Assembly: GCF_000214375.1 (NCBI RefSeq)
Contig: NC_015578.1
Coordinates: 1,612,001-1,676,000 of the forward strand
From: Treponema primitia ZAS-2
GTDB taxonomy: Bacteria; Spirochaetota; Spirochaetia; Treponematales; Breznakiellaceae
DNA length: 64,000 bases
Reading direction: 5' to 3'
The stretch's first letter is position 1. Each line of letters begins with the position of its first letter. The translations under genes were made by a program, and so were the position numbers. Positions 1 through 9,516 of the stretch are shown here, one piece after another. The notes beneath the pieces were generated by a model, which made no database searches, was not told where the DNA came from, and saw only the letters and a list, made by a program, of their open reading frames with translations.

Positions 1-354
1 AAAATTGCCAGTGTCCCTGAAATACAGTCGGATTTTATTTTCTCTTCATTTTCGGAAGAGGCGGGCTTGGTCGGGGTTATCCTGTTTTATGCCCTGTTTA
101 TTGTATTTACCGTCCAGGGCTACCGGGCGGCTTTGAAGGCCGATGATATGTTCCGACGCCTTTTGGGCTGCGGCCTGGTTACCGTTATCAGTTCCCAGGC
201 GCTGCTCAATATTGCTGTGGTTTCCGGGGCTGTGCCCGCCACAGGGGTTCCCCTGCCGTTCTTTTCAGCAGGCGGTTCTTCGCTGATAGTAACCTTGCTG
301 ATTGCAGGGATCATTGTCAATATTTCCCGAAAAAGGGAGGCCAGCCATGTCTGA
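1..354 (+). CDS. ftsW: FtsW, lipid II polymerase (C-terminal part only)
   Basis: This is the C-terminal 117 residues of a SEDS-family septal peptidoglycan polymerase; the 5' part lies before the window. The visible part starts with a PEIQSDFIFSSFSEEAGLVG stretch, matching the family loop that precedes the last membrane helices, and ends with GVPLPFFSAGGSS followed by a hydrophobic helix and the NISRKRE tail, typical of FtsW/RodA. Two or three membrane helices are visible. FtsW rather than RodA is chosen because ftsQ, ftsA and ftsZ follow directly. The stop overlaps the ftsQ start by 8 bases, indicating translational coupling. Confidence 0.88.
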   Translation, partial: KIASVPEIQSDFIFSSFSEEAGLVGVILFYALFIVFTVQGYRAALKADDMFRRLLGCGLVTVISSQALLNIAVVSGAVPATGVPLPFFSAGGSSLIVTLLIAGIIVNISRKREASHV

Positions 355-1168
355 TGGGTATATTTTTGACAGCGCCCTGCCGGAGGATCACCCTGTTCAT
401 GCAAAGATGAACAAACGGCTCAAGGGGGCATTGGTAGTCCTTGCAATAATTCTGGCAGGTGAACTTATCTGGGTTTTAGGGATAACTCCCTGTATGCCCT
501 TGGCGGTAATTGATATATCCGGAATTCCTGAACTGGATCGAGGGACGGTGCTGGCCCAGGCGGGAATCGGGATACACAGTTCCTACATGACCGTGGATAT
601 CCGTGGCGCCGAGCTTTCCCTGGGCGCCCTATACCAAGTGGAGTCAGCCCGGGTAACCAGGCAGTTTCCCGATACGGTTAAAATAGCCCTGGAGCCCCGT
701 AAGGCAGTGGCCATGGCGTTGGCGCCGGTAAATGGCTTGATAGAGCCGGTGTTTTTTGACAGGTTTGGTGTGGTTTTTAAAATCGGAATTGATGGAGATA
801 AACCGTTAGAAAGACTGCCGATTATTTCAGGGCTGGTGTTTGAGAATCCCTCCCTGGGAATGAAGCTGCCTTCAGTGTTTCAGAAATTTCTTTCCGACCT
901 GGCCCGGTTAAACAATTCCGATCCGGAACTTTTGGGAACCCTTTCAGAAATCCAGGTGAATCGAAGGCCCTATGACGGGTTTGATCTGGTCCTGTATCCG
1001 GTACATTATCCGGTAAAGATTCGGGTGGGTAATGAATTAACCCAGGAAACGCTTCGGTATATGCTTCTGCTTATCGATGTATTTATAAAACAGGGGGTGG
1101 CGGTGGATGAAATTGATTTCAGAACCGGTACCGCCTCGTATATCAGGAAGGAGGCATCCCTTGGCTAA
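347..1168 (+). CDS. ftsQ: FtsQ/DivIB cell-division protein
   Basis: Bitopic inner-membrane divisome protein of 273 residues that links the early division ring to the septal synthases FtsW and FtsI. A short cytoplasmic N-terminus is followed by one membrane helix (about residues 24-44), then a POTRA-like domain (GIPELDRGTVLAQAGI onward) and a beta domain, the normal FtsQ order. The ATG at 347 is chosen over an upstream in-frame ATG because it has an AAAAGGGAGG ribosome site and gives a short overlap with ftsW. Sequence conservation of FtsQ is low, so the call relies on topology plus position between ftsW and ftsA. Confidence 0.85.
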   Translation: MSDGYIFDSALPEDHPVHAKMNKRLKGALVVLAIILAGELIWVLGITPCMPLAVIDISGIPELDRGTVLAQAGIGIHSSYMTVDIRGAELSLGALYQVESARVTRQFPDTVKIALEPRKAVAMALAPVNGLIEPVFFDRFGVVFKIGIDGDKPLERLPIISGLVFENPSLGMKLPSVFQKFLSDLARLNNSDPELLGTLSEIQVNRRPYDGFDLVLYPVHYPVKIRVGNELTQETLRYMLLLIDVFIKQGVAVDEIDFRTGTASYIRKEASLG

Positions 1169-2429
1169 TGATGGATTAGTTGTGGGCCTTGATATAGGAA
1201 CCACCAGCACCCGCGCCGTGATAGGCGAGCGGACCGAAAAGGGAACTATTGAAATTACCGGTGTTGGGATCAGCCCTTCCACGGGATTGAAAAAAGGTGT
1301 GGTGGTAAATATTGAGGCAACCCTTCAGTCGGTGTCCGCAGCTATTGATGCGGCTGAGATGATGAGCGGCCGGGAAGTACATTCCTGCTGGGCCGGCATT
1401 GGGGGGAACCATATCGACGGGGTAAATTCCCGGGGTGTGGTGGCGGTGACAGGCAGGAGCCGGGACGAAAAGCAAAACCGGGAAATAGGGCCTGAGGATA
1501 TAAACCGGGTGCTTGAAGTTGCCCGGGCTATGGTTTTCCCCATGGATCGGCAAATACTGGAAGTGATACCCCAAACTTTTATTGTGGATAAGCAGCGGGG
1601 TATCAAGGATCCTATGAATTTTATCGGGGTAGGCCTGGAAGCAGAAGTGCATATCATTACCTGTTCCGCCAACAGCGCCCAGAACCTGATTAAGTGCGTT
1701 AACCGTGCAGGATTCCGGGTTAACGATCTGGTGCTGCAAACCCTGGCAGCGGGCCGGGCGGTTTTGACCGAAGAAGAAAAAGAATTGGGTGTAGCACTGG
1801 TTGATCTTGGGGGAGGCACCACGGACGTGATGGTTTACTGCCAGGGTGCTCCCTATTCAACCATTTCCATCCCCCTTGGGGGATCAGAAATTACCCGTGA
1901 TATTTCAGCAGTGAAGAATATTTCTTTTGAAAATGCCGAGAAGGCTAAGATCGACACCGGATGTTGTATTGCAGAAATGCTGGAAAGGGATGAGGATATT
2001 ATCATTGAGGGTATGGGCGGACGGCCTCCGATGCCTATTCCAAAATCTCAAATCGCAATAATAGTGCGGCCTCGGCTGGCGGAAATATTCCGTTTGGTCC
2101 AGGATAAGTTAGACAGTCTTTCTCTGCCCCGGCCGCTGGGCGGCGGGATTGTGCTTACCGGGGGGGGCGCAGAATTTTTGGGGGCCGTTGAACTGGCAAC
2201 CCGGATATTCAAGTTGCCTGTACGGATCGGTAACCCCCTGTCCCTTGGGGGGCTTCATGAAAAGTACCAAAGTCCGATTTACGCTACCGCAGTGGGACTG
2301 GTTCTGGAAGGGAATATCCGGGAGGGCATTAAAGTTCCTGAACGGGGACTTGATCCTAAGATTCCCCGGAAAGGGGGGAAATCTATTTTTAATAAAATAG
2401 GTGAATGGTTGAAAAAAGAATTGTTCTAA
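1161..2429 (+). CDS. ftsA: FtsA, actin-like divisome protein
   Basis: Actin-fold ATPase that tethers FtsZ filaments to the membrane; 422 residues, normal for the family. The phosphate-1 motif (VVGLDIGTTSTRAVIG) lies at residues 6-21, the phosphate-2 motif (VDLGGGTTDVMVY) near 213, and an adenosine motif (GIVLTGGGAEFLG) near 330. The C-terminus (FNKIGEWLKKELF) is the amphipathic membrane-targeting helix. The TTG at 1161 is chosen: it has an AGGAAGGAGG site 6 bases upstream and overlaps the ftsQ stop by 8 bases, whereas an ATG at 1107 would bury 62 bases in ftsQ. Confidence 0.95.
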   Translation: MANDGLVVGLDIGTTSTRAVIGERTEKGTIEITGVGISPSTGLKKGVVVNIEATLQSVSAAIDAAEMMSGREVHSCWAGIGGNHIDGVNSRGVVAVTGRSRDEKQNREIGPEDINRVLEVARAMVFPMDRQILEVIPQTFIVDKQRGIKDPMNFIGVGLEAEVHIITCSANSAQNLIKCVNRAGFRVNDLVLQTLAAGRAVLTEEEKELGVALVDLGGGTTDVMVYCQGAPYSTISIPLGGSEITRDISAVKNISFENAEKAKIDTGCCIAEMLERDEDIIIEGMGGRPPMPIPKSQIAIIVRPRLAEIFRLVQDKLDSLSLPRPLGGGIVLTGGGAEFLGAVELATRIFKLPVRIGNPLSLGGLHEKYQSPIYATAVGLVLEGNIREGIKVPERGLDPKIPRKGGKSIFNKIGEWLKKELF

Positions 2430-2496
2430 AGGTCTATAAAAGGCGCAGGGAACGCCTTAAAAAAATACATCAAAAAATGATGCGGGGGGGAACGAA
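2430..2496 (+). promoter_or_regulatory. ftsA-ftsZ intergenic hairpins
   Basis: The 67-base gap holds two small stem-loops: AAGGCG/CGCCTT at 2440-2458 and CATCA/TGATG at 2468-2482, the second abutting the G-rich ribosome site (GCGGGGGGG) of ftsZ. Neither is followed by a T-run on the plus strand, so they look more like mRNA stability or translation-control elements than a terminator. No convincing promoter is visible. The assignment of a role is inference. Confidence 0.35.
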
Positions 2497-3741
2497 ATGT
2501 TGAATCTTGAGGTACATGAAGAGACAGTGATGGGGCCGAGGCCGACGATTATCAAGGTTATCGGTGCCGGAGGTGGCGGGTGCAATGCGGTGAACCGTAT
2601 GATCGAACACGGTTTGCAGCAGGTACATTTTATCGCGGCCAATACGGATCAGCAGGCGCTGAACCTGAATAAGGCCGAGACAAAATTGCCCATTGGGTCC
2701 AAGCTCACCTCCGGCCTGGGAGCGGGGGGCAACCCTGATGTGGGGGAAAAAGCCGCCATGGAGGACAGGGATTCTGTGGCCAATGTCCTGAAAGGGGCGG
2801 ACATGGTTTTTGTTACCGCCGGCATGGGTGGGGGCACCGGTACCGGATCAGCCCCGGTAATCGCCCAGGTTGCCCGGGAAAACGGGGCGCTCACGGTTGG
2901 TGTGGTAACCACACCCTTCACTTTTGAGGGTCAAAAAAAGATGCAGCTTGCCGAAGAGGGGATCAACAAGATGCGGGAAGCGGTGGATACCCTCATCATT
3001 ATCCCTAATGAGCATCTCATGGGAATAATCGACAAGAAAACTACGATGAAGGAAGCCTTCCTCAAGGCCGATGATGTACTCCGTCAGGGAGTACAGGGCA
3101 TTGCAGACCTTATCACCACTCCCGGGGATGTTAATGTTGACTTTGCGGATGTTAAAACCGCCATGCTCGGCCAGGGGGATGCCCTTATGGGTATAGGGAC
3201 CGGGACCGGGGACAACCGTGCTCTGGATGCGGCTTCCAAGGCTATTGATAATCCCATGCTCAAGGATACTACCATTGCCGGAGCCCATCACATCCTGGTT
3301 AATATTTCCGGAGGTGCTGATATCTCGGTGTTTGAAGTTCAGGATATCGTTAATTATGTTAGAGAAAAAGCTGACCCCGATGTGTTGATCAAATACGGAA
3401 CCGCCTTCACTGCTACCCATGAGGATAAGATCCAGGTAACGGTTATTGCCACAGGCTTCCGGGGAGATAATATCAAGGAAGCGGAACTCCCAAACGCCCA
3501 GGAAGGGACCAAGCCTAAGGATGAAGACTTTCTCCATTTTTCCGAATGGGAAAAGGTGACCAACCATTCCAAGCAGGCATCTAAGCCCCGTAACGGGCAG
3601 GATGATTTTTTTGATTCTTCCCGGAAGAGCAATCATGAAGACTATTACAATGTGCCGGCGATTTACCGGGACAGAGAGTATTTGCTTCAATTTGAGAAGG
3701 GGAAAAGCGAGAAAACCGGTTCAGATAACAGGGAACTCTAG
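2497..3741 (+). CDS. ftsZ: FtsZ, tubulin-like division GTPase
   Basis: Cytoplasmic GTPase that forms the Z ring; 414 residues. The GTP-binding tubulin signature [10 protein letters not shown] is at about residues 110-119, an N-terminal [13 protein letters not shown] loop at 23-35, and the T7 synergy loop [11 protein letters not shown] near 211. A low-complexity charged linker (about 345-385) leads to [10 protein letters not shown], which resembles the conserved C-terminal peptide that binds FtsA, but about 25 further residues follow it, so the peptide is not terminal as in most bacteria. ATG 2497 has a G-rich ribosome site. The next gene begins at the base after the stop. Confidence 0.97.
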   Translation: MLNLEVHEETVMGPRPTIIKVIGAGGGGCNAVNRMIEHGLQQVHFIAANTDQQALNLNKAETKLPIGSKLTSGLGAGGNPDVGEKAAMEDRDSVANVLKGADMVFVTAGMGGGTGTGSAPVIAQVARENGALTVGVVTTPFTFEGQKKMQLAEEGINKMREAVDTLIIIPNEHLMGIIDKKTTMKEAFLKADDVLRQGVQGIADLITTPGDVNVDFADVKTAMLGQGDALMGIGTGTGDNRALDAASKAIDNPMLKDTTIAGAHHILVNISGGADISVFEVQDIVNYVREKADPDVLIKYGTAFTATHEDKIQVTVIATGFRGDNIKEAELPNAQEGTKPKDEDFLHFSEWEKVTNHSKQASKPRNGQDDFFDSSRKSNHEDYYNVPAIYRDREYLLQFEKGKSEKTGSDNREL

Positions 3742-4656
3742 GTGCCGCGGCCTGATTTGTTGGGGCATTTCAAATCCAGGCTCCTTGCTCTGGAACACCG
3801 TTCCCTTCTGACCGCCCAGACCTATTGCTTTGAGGCGAAGCGTTTTCTGGAATGGCTGGAAACCGCGGGTCTTAAGGTGGAAACCGTGGATTCCCTTTCG
3901 ATTTCCCGGTACCTTGAGGAGCGGCGGGAACGGGACGGCATAGATTCCCGTTCCACCGCTAAAGCAATTTCCGCTCTTCGATCCTTCTTCCGGTATATTG
4001 GGGATGAAGGATTACGGGATGATAACCCTGCATCCATCCTGGAGCCTCCCCGGAGGAGCAAGCGCCTGCCGGAACTGCTCTCCCAGGAGGGGGTTGAAAA
4101 CGTTCTTGCCATGGCGGATCCCGAAAATCCCCGGGGCTTAAGGGACAGGGCGATCTTTGAGCTTATCTATTCTTCGGGCCTGCGGATTTCCGAAGCGGTT
4201 TCCCTGAATATCAGGGATCTGTACTTTCCCGAGGGCATTGCCCGGGTTCGGGGAAAGGGCAATAGGGAGCGGCTGGTCCCCTTTGGCGGGGAAGCTGCCC
4301 GGTGGCTTAAGCGCTATCTGGAGGACGGTCGGCCCAAGTTGGCGAAAAGCAGCCGGAGCCCGGCGCTTTTCCTGGGAAGGACCGGCAAACGGTTTTCCCG
4401 AAAGGGGATATGGAGGAACTACGCAGCCCTGGCGGGTCTTGCGGGGACCAGTTCCAGGGTCCATACCCTGCGGCATAGTTTTGCCACGGAACTCCTGGCC
4501 GGGGGGGCGGATCTCCGTTCAGTTCAGGAACTTTTGGGGCACGTGGATCTGGCGACCACCCAGATTTACACCCATGTTGATATGTCCTTGCTTAAGGATA
4601 GTTTGAAACGGTACCGGCCGAAATTGAAAGCTTTAAGGAGTTCTGATAAAGCATAG
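3742..4656 (+). CDS. xerC: Xer-type tyrosine recombinase (first copy)
   Basis: Tyrosine recombinase of 304 residues that, with a second Xer partner, resolves chromosome dimers at dif. An N-terminal SAM-like core-binding domain (about 5-90) precedes the catalytic domain. The active-site set is complete: R148, K172, H241, R244, H267 and nucleophile Y276, in SGLRISEA, RGKGNRE, HTLRHSFATE and LLGHVDLATTQIYTH contexts. Start is the GTG placed directly after the ftsZ stop, so expression is coupled to ftsZ. XerC versus XerD cannot be settled by eye; a second complete Xer lies at 8548. Housekeeping context argues against a phage integrase. Confidence 0.85.
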   Translation: MPRPDLLGHFKSRLLALEHRSLLTAQTYCFEAKRFLEWLETAGLKVETVDSLSISRYLEERRERDGIDSRSTAKAISALRSFFRYIGDEGLRDDNPASILEPPRRSKRLPELLSQEGVENVLAMADPENPRGLRDRAIFELIYSSGLRISEAVSLNIRDLYFPEGIARVRGKGNRERLVPFGGEAARWLKRYLEDGRPKLAKSSRSPALFLGRTGKRFSRKGIWRNYAALAGLAGTSSRVHTLRHSFATELLAGGADLRSVQELLGHVDLATTQIYTHVDMSLLKDSLKRYRPKLKALRSSDKA

Positions 4657-4663
4657 GGGTTTT

Positions 4664-5410
4664 ATGAAAGTCAAAAAGGAAATGGTCGTTGGCATTATTG
4701 TAATTATCCTCATTGCTACAGGATTGTTTACCTATATCGGACGCCAGCGGAGCAAGGGCCGGGACGCCCTGGCCAGGGAGATAATTTCCTTTAATCCCCA
4801 GAACGGTCCCCCGGAAACCATTGAGGGCCTGCGGACCGCCATACGGGCCTATGAAACCAAGATCCAGCAGCATGTTAAAGACGCCGCCCAGACCGGGGTT
4901 TACTGGAAGATACTGGCTAACCGGCTCCAGGACAAGGGGCTCCATGGTGAGGCCCTGGACGCCCTGGAGCGGGCCATCTATTATAAGCCCACAGATGCCT
5001 CCCTGTTTTACCAGGTGGGAATTTCCGCCGGGGTAATGGCCAAGTCCGCCCTGGATTTTAACGGGGCGCCCGGAGAGGCCCGGGAGCGCTACTATGCCCT
5101 TGCCGAAGAGGGCCACCTTAGGGCACTATCCCTGGACGAGCGTTATGTGAAGCCCATGTACGGCTTGGCAGTGCTCTATGTCTTTGAACTGAACCGGCCC
5201 AGGGAGGCCATACCCTATTTGCAGAAAAATTTGGCAATCAGCCCCGATACGGACGCCATGTTTGTCCTGGCCAGGGCCTATGTCATGACCGAATCCTTCA
5301 CCGAGGCGGTGAAGGTCTACGAAGACATTGTTTCCTTTACCAAGGATCCTGATAAACGGAACGAGGCCCAGGTAAACCGGCAGTTGGTATTGGACAGGTT
5401 ATATGAATAA
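4664..5410 (+). CDS. Membrane-anchored TPR protein
   Basis: A 248-residue protein with one N-terminal membrane helix (about residues 5-25, VVGIIVIILIATGLFTYIG) followed by a soluble helical domain with recognisable tetratricopeptide repeats (for example GEALDALERAIYYKPTDASL and REAIPYLQKNLAISPDTDAM). TPR domains bind partner proteins; the partner is not known. Lying between a Xer gene and dprA, and overlapping dprA by 8 bases (ATGAATAA), it is in the same operon as the division genes. A scaffold role in the envelope is inference. Confidence 0.75.
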   Translation: MKVKKEMVVGIIVIILIATGLFTYIGRQRSKGRDALAREIISFNPQNGPPETIEGLRTAIRAYETKIQQHVKDAAQTGVYWKILANRLQDKGLHGEALDALERAIYYKPTDASLFYQVGISAGVMAKSALDFNGAPGEARERYYALAEEGHLRALSLDERYVKPMYGLAVLYVFELNRPREAIPYLQKNLAISPDTDAMFVLARAYVMTESFTEAVKVYEDIVSFTKDPDKRNEAQVNRQLVLDRLYE

Positions 5411-6383
5411 AAGGGGTTTGCTGGATCTGATCATTAACCGTATTCCTGGCCTGGGCAGCCGGGAAAAAATATTCCTGGGTGAAAAATTTGACCGGGAGGG
5501 GGATTTTACCATACTTTCAAAGAAGGATGTTGAAGCCCTTATAAACCGGCCCTTGCAAGCTCCCTGGGATATGGGCACCCTCCGGGGTCTGGCTGAACGG
5601 GACGCTTCCCTGGGGCGGCTGCGGGGCATTGCCTGGGTATCCCATGGGGATCCCCGGTACCCGCCTTTGCTCCGGGAGCTTTGGGATCCCCCGGCTCTGC
5701 TCTTTTTCCGGGGGATACTGCCGGACCCGGAAAAGCCCCTGATCGCAGTGGTGGGAACCCGGCGGCCTTCCGGGCAGGCTGCGGCCCAGGCCTACGATAT
5801 ATCCCGGGACCTTGCCCGGGGAGGTGCCGTGGTGGTTTCCGGCCTGGCCCTGGGTATCGACGCCCTGGCCCACCGGGGTAACCTGGACGGCGGGGCGCCT
5901 ACGGTGGCAGTGCTGGGTTCCGGGCTGGACCAGATCTACCCCGCTTCGAACCGGCCTCTGGCAGGGCGTATCCTTGAAGCTGGGGGCTCCCTGGTGAGTG
6001 AATTTTCCCCGGAAATGGGGCCCCGGAGCTGGACTTTTCCCGCCCGGAACCGGATCATTTCCGGCCTTGCCCGGAGCGTGCTGATAGTGGAGGCGCCCCA
6101 GCGATCCGGGGCACTGATAACTGCCCGGTTTGCCCTGGAACAGGGCAGGGACCTGATGACAGCCTCCGCGGGGGTTTCCTCCTCTCTGGGGGTGGGGACC
6201 AGAAAGCTGGCCGAAGAGGGCGCCAAGGTAATAAGCGGCGCCGAAGAGATTTTTGAGGAATGGGGAATGGTTCCTGGGCCAAGGACTGGGGCAATGCCCG
6301 GGTCCGTAGAAAGGATGTACGAAAATGGAGTCGGACTGGCCTTGAGCCTTGCCCGATCCCTTAATATTGTTTGCGAGGAATAG
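5403..6383 (+). CDS. dprA: DprA/Smf DNA-processing protein
   Basis: Single-stranded-DNA and RecA-loading protein of natural transformation, also conserved in non-transformable bacteria; 326 residues. A helical N-terminal domain leads into the Rossmann-like DprA core: GTRRPSGQAAA near 117, SGLALGIDALAH near 148, AVLGSGLDQIYPASN near 169 and FPARNRIISGLA near 214, all diagnostic. The start ATG overlaps the stop of the TPR gene. No winged-helix C-terminal domain is evident; the tail after about residue 300 is short. Other competence genes are not in the window. Confidence 0.95.
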   Translation: MNKRGLLDLIINRIPGLGSREKIFLGEKFDREGDFTILSKKDVEALINRPLQAPWDMGTLRGLAERDASLGRLRGIAWVSHGDPRYPPLLRELWDPPALLFFRGILPDPEKPLIAVVGTRRPSGQAAAQAYDISRDLARGGAVVVSGLALGIDALAHRGNLDGGAPTVAVLGSGLDQIYPASNRPLAGRILEAGGSLVSEFSPEMGPRSWTFPARNRIISGLARSVLIVEAPQRSGALITARFALEQGRDLMTASAGVSSSLGVGTRKLAEEGAKVISGAEEIFEEWGMVPGPRTGAMPGSVERMYENGVGLALSLARSLNIVCEE

Positions 6384-6389
6384 GATACC

Positions 6390-8558
6390 ATGGCTGTAAA
6401 GACCGAAAAGATCGAAACGACCAAGAAGGCCGAAAAGAAAGTAAAGGGCAAAAAAGCTGGGAAGGAACGGAAAATTCTGGTCATTGTGGAATCCCCGGCC
6501 AAAGCTAAAACTATCGAAAAATATCTCGGCCCCAGCTACACCGTGAAAGCTTCCATGGGCCACCTCATCGATCTTCCCAAGTCAAGAATAGCCATTGATG
6601 TGGAAAATAACTTTGAGCCTGAATACATCACCGTCCGCGGCCGGGCAAAGCTGCTGAAGGAACTCCAGGGGGACGCCAAAAAAGCTGACACCGTGCTCCT
6701 GGCAAGTGATAATGACCGGGAAGGGGAGGCCATAGCCTGGCATTTGCGGAATGCGATTATTGCAAAGACCGACAAGGTTCCTATCCGGCGTATCAGTTTT
6801 AATGAGATAACCCCGGTGGCGATCAAGGCTGCAGTTGCCAATCCCACTGACATAGACGAATCCAAGGTGAATGCCCAGAAAGCCCGGCGGGTACTGGACC
6901 GCCTGGTGGGGTACAACCTTTCCCCCCTGCTCTGGAAAAAGGTGAAAAACGGCCTTTCTGCGGGCCGGGTCCAATCGGTGGCCCTCAGGCTTATCTGTGA
7001 ACGGGAGAAAGAAGTAGAGACCTTCATCCCCGAAGAGTACTGGACCCTGGAGGCGGATTTCAAAACCAGTAAAACAGTGTTTACCGCCCAGCTGGTTTCC
7101 TGGAAGGGGGCCAAGCCGGATCTTAAAAACGAAGGGGACGTGAAGAGCATTGTTGATCAGATTACCGGACTGGACTGCTCGGTCCTGGATATACGGGAAA
7201 CCGATAAGACCGTGAAGCCCAAGCCCCCCTTTACCACATCCCAGCTTCAGCAGACTGCGGCAAACCGTCTGGGCTTCACCAGCAAGAAAACTATGCAGAT
7301 AGCCCAGCAGCTTTACGAAGGGGTGAATATCGGCAGTTCTCGGATAGGGCTTATCACCTATATGCGCACCGATTCTGTGCGTATTTCTCAAACAGCCCTG
7401 GATGAGGTCCGCACCTGGATTGGGGAGAAGTACCCCAAGGATCTGCCGGAAAAAGTGGTGGAATATGTAATGGGCAAAAAAGCCCAGGATGCCCATGAAG
7501 CGATACGGCCCACATACGTAAGCTATCTCCCGGATGATATGAAGGATCATCTGACCCGGGATCAACTCAGGCTTTATACAATCATCTGGGAGCGTTTTGT
7601 TTCCAGCCAGATGAATCCTGCCAAAACTAAAACTGTCAGTACGGACATAAAAGCCGGGGAGGGGATCTTCCGGATCGCAGGTACTAAAATTGTGGAAAAA
7701 GGTTTCTATAGGGTTTTGAAGCTTCTCAATACTAAAGAAGAAAAGGGGAGCTCCTACCCGGTCCTGAAGATTGGGGATATAGTGACGGCGGATAAATTCT
7801 CCCCCGAACAGCACTTTACCCAAGGGCCGCCCCGGTACACCGATGCGACCATCATAAAGACCCTGGAGGATAAGGGCATTGGGCGGCCTTCAACCTATGC
7901 GCCTATTATCTCGGTGCTCATTGACAGGTATTATGTAACCCGGCCCAATAAACAGCTGGTTCCCACCCTGGTAGGAAGGATGATCTGCGATATGCTGGTG
8001 GAAAATTTTTCCACTGTGGTGGACGTTGCCTTTACTGCGGATATGGAAAATAAGCTGGACGAGGTGGAAGAAAGCCACATCCTCTGGCCCGACATGATCC
8101 GCGGCTTCTATCAGCCCTTTAAGGACCAGGTGGACCTGGTGGACAAATCCCTGGAATCCTTCAAGGGTTCCCTGGACGAAGCGACCGATTATGTCTGTGA
8201 AAAATGCGGTAAGCCCATGATAAAAAAACTGGGCCGTTTCGGATTTTTCCTTGCATGCTCAGGCTTCCCGGAGTGCAGAAATACTAAGTCCATACCCCTG
8301 GCCAAGTGCCCCAAATGCGGGGGGGACATCGTAGCCCGGAAAACCCGGGGCCGGGGCAAGGAATTTTACGGCTGCACCAATTACCCGGACTGTGATTTTA
8401 TCAGCCACTTTAAGCCCCTGAATCAGGACTGCCCCAAGTGCGGGCATTTCCTGGTGGAAAAATACGACAAGAAAAACGGGAACCATAAGGCGTGTATCAA
8501 TCCTGAATGCGACTATCTCCATTCCGATGATGATGAGGAGACTGCTGATGCCGAATAG
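6390..8558 (+). CDS. topA: DNA topoisomerase I
   Basis: Type IA topoisomerase relaxing negative supercoils; 722 residues. A lysine-rich N-terminal extension of about 28 residues precedes the TOPRIM domain (ILVIVESPAKAKTIEKYLG; acidic triad region LLASDNDREGEAIAWHLR). The catalytic Tyr is Y324 in GLITYMRTDSVRIS. Three C-terminal zinc ribbons are visible (CEKCGKPM...CSGFPEC, CPKCGGD...CTNYPDC, CPKCGHF...CINPEC). The stop lies inside the preferred start region of the downstream xer gene, so the two overlap by 11 bases. Confidence 0.97.
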   Translation: MAVKTEKIETTKKAEKKVKGKKAGKERKILVIVESPAKAKTIEKYLGPSYTVKASMGHLIDLPKSRIAIDVENNFEPEYITVRGRAKLLKELQGDAKKADTVLLASDNDREGEAIAWHLRNAIIAKTDKVPIRRISFNEITPVAIKAAVANPTDIDESKVNAQKARRVLDRLVGYNLSPLLWKKVKNGLSAGRVQSVALRLICEREKEVETFIPEEYWTLEADFKTSKTVFTAQLVSWKGAKPDLKNEGDVKSIVDQITGLDCSVLDIRETDKTVKPKPPFTTSQLQQTAANRLGFTSKKTMQIAQQLYEGVNIGSSRIGLITYMRTDSVRISQTALDEVRTWIGEKYPKDLPEKVVEYVMGKKAQDAHEAIRPTYVSYLPDDMKDHLTRDQLRLYTIIWERFVSSQMNPAKTKTVSTDIKAGEGIFRIAGTKIVEKGFYRVLKLLNTKEEKGSSYPVLKIGDIVTADKFSPEQHFTQGPPRYTDATIIKTLEDKGIGRPSTYAPIISVLIDRYYVTRPNKQLVPTLVGRMICDMLVENFSTVVDVAFTADMENKLDEVEESHILWPDMIRGFYQPFKDQVDLVDKSLESFKGSLDEATDYVCEKCGKPMIKKLGRFGFFLACSGFPECRNTKSIPLAKCPKCGGDIVARKTRGRGKEFYGCTNYPDCDFISHFKPLNQDCPKCGHFLVEKYDKKNGNHKACINPECDYLHSDDDEETADAE

Positions 8559-9516
8559 GGCGGGTGTGCTTCCGGCGGCGGCCAAAACAGGCACCGTTAC
8601 TGTGAACACAAATACTGAAAATTATATCCGCGAATACCTGAGCTACCTTTCTGCGGTCCGGGGGATATCCGAGCGGACCCGCCATGCCTACGAGGGGGAT
8701 CTGCTCCGGTTTGCCGCGTACTGTGAAAACCGGGAAACCACGGCGGAAACCGCAGTTCCCTACGAAGTTCAGGGCTTTATCGGGGATCTCAGCGCTGAGG
8801 GTATGGCTTCGGTGAGCGTGAACCGGGCACTTTCCTCGGTCAGAGGATTTTACCGCTGGCTCATACGCTTCGGCCTCCGCAAGGATAACCCCGCAGGAAA
8901 CCTCAGAAACATCAAAACCCCTAAAACCCTCCCGGTATTTCTCTGGGAAGGGGAGATGGCGGACTTCGCTGATCTGCCTGATACGGCGGGCATACTCTGG
9001 CCTTTGCGGGATAAGGCCCTGATTCTGACCATGTATTCTGCGGGGCTCCGTATTTCCGAGCTGGTGAGTCTGTCCCTGAAAGCCCTGGAACGGGATCTCA
9101 GCGGGGGCAGGGTTATCGGAAAGGGAGACAAGGAACGGATCGTGTTTTTTTCCGATGAGGCAAAGGAAGCTATCGCAGAATACCTGCCTGCCCGGCAGAA
9201 CCGGATCAAGGCGGAGCATCCCACGGACCGGCTTTTTGTCAACCGCCGGGGCGGCCCTATCTCTGTGGCAGGGGTACGGTGGATTATCGCTAAATACGCC
9301 GAACGCTCGGGTCTGCAGAAGAACGTGCACCCCCATGCGCTCAGGCACAGTTTTGCTACCCACCTGGTTAACGCAGGCTGTGATGTGCGTATAGTCCAGG
9401 AACTTTTAGGCCATGCAAGCCTGTCCACAACCCAGCGCTATACCCATGTGGATATGGAACGGTTAAAAAAAGTATATGTCAAAGCGCATCCCCACGGGAA
9501 AAGGAAAACCCAATGA
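8548..9516 (+). CDS. xerD: Xer-type tyrosine recombinase (second copy)
   Basis: Second complete tyrosine recombinase, 322 residues, likely partner of the one at 3742 in a XerC/XerD heterotetramer at dif. Catalytic residues are present: R168 in [12 protein letters not shown], Lys in [37 protein letters not shown] with nucleophile Y298. The ATG at 8548 is preferred because GATGAGGAG lies 7 bases upstream; an in-frame ATG at 8527 would add seven residues. The first 20 or so residues are unusually Ala/Thr/Asn-rich before the core-binding domain. Overlaps hslV by 4 bases. XerC/D naming is by convention only. Confidence 0.83.
   Translation: MPNRAGVLPAAAKTGTVTVNTNTENYIREYLSYLSAVRGISERTRHAYEGDLLRFAAYCENRETTAETAVPYEVQGFIGDLSAEGMASVSVNRALSSVRGFYRWLIRFGLRKDNPAGNLRNIKTPKTLPVFLWEGEMADFADLPDTAGILWPLRDKALILTMYSAGLRISELVSLSLKALERDLSGGRVIGKGDKERIVFFSDEAKEAIAEYLPARQNRIKAEHPTDRLFVNRRGGPISVAGVRWIIAKYAERSGLQKNVHPHALRHSFATHLVNAGCDVRIVQELLGHASLSTTQRYTHVDMERLKKVYVKAHPHGKRKTQ

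Noticed and set aside
1107-1160. Longer FtsA from the ATG at 1107
   Set aside because: It overlaps ftsQ by 62 bases and lacks a ribosome site; the TTG at 1161 has a strong one and starts the family alignment.
2435-2440. ftsZ promoter at TATAAA
   Set aside because: The nearest TTGAAA is 20 bases upstream of it, too far for a normal spacer.
3742-9516. Phage or integron integrases marking a mobile element
   Set aside because: Both Xer genes lie in a compact housekeeping operon with division and topoisomerase genes and no attachment sites or phage genes; XerC/XerD roles fit better.
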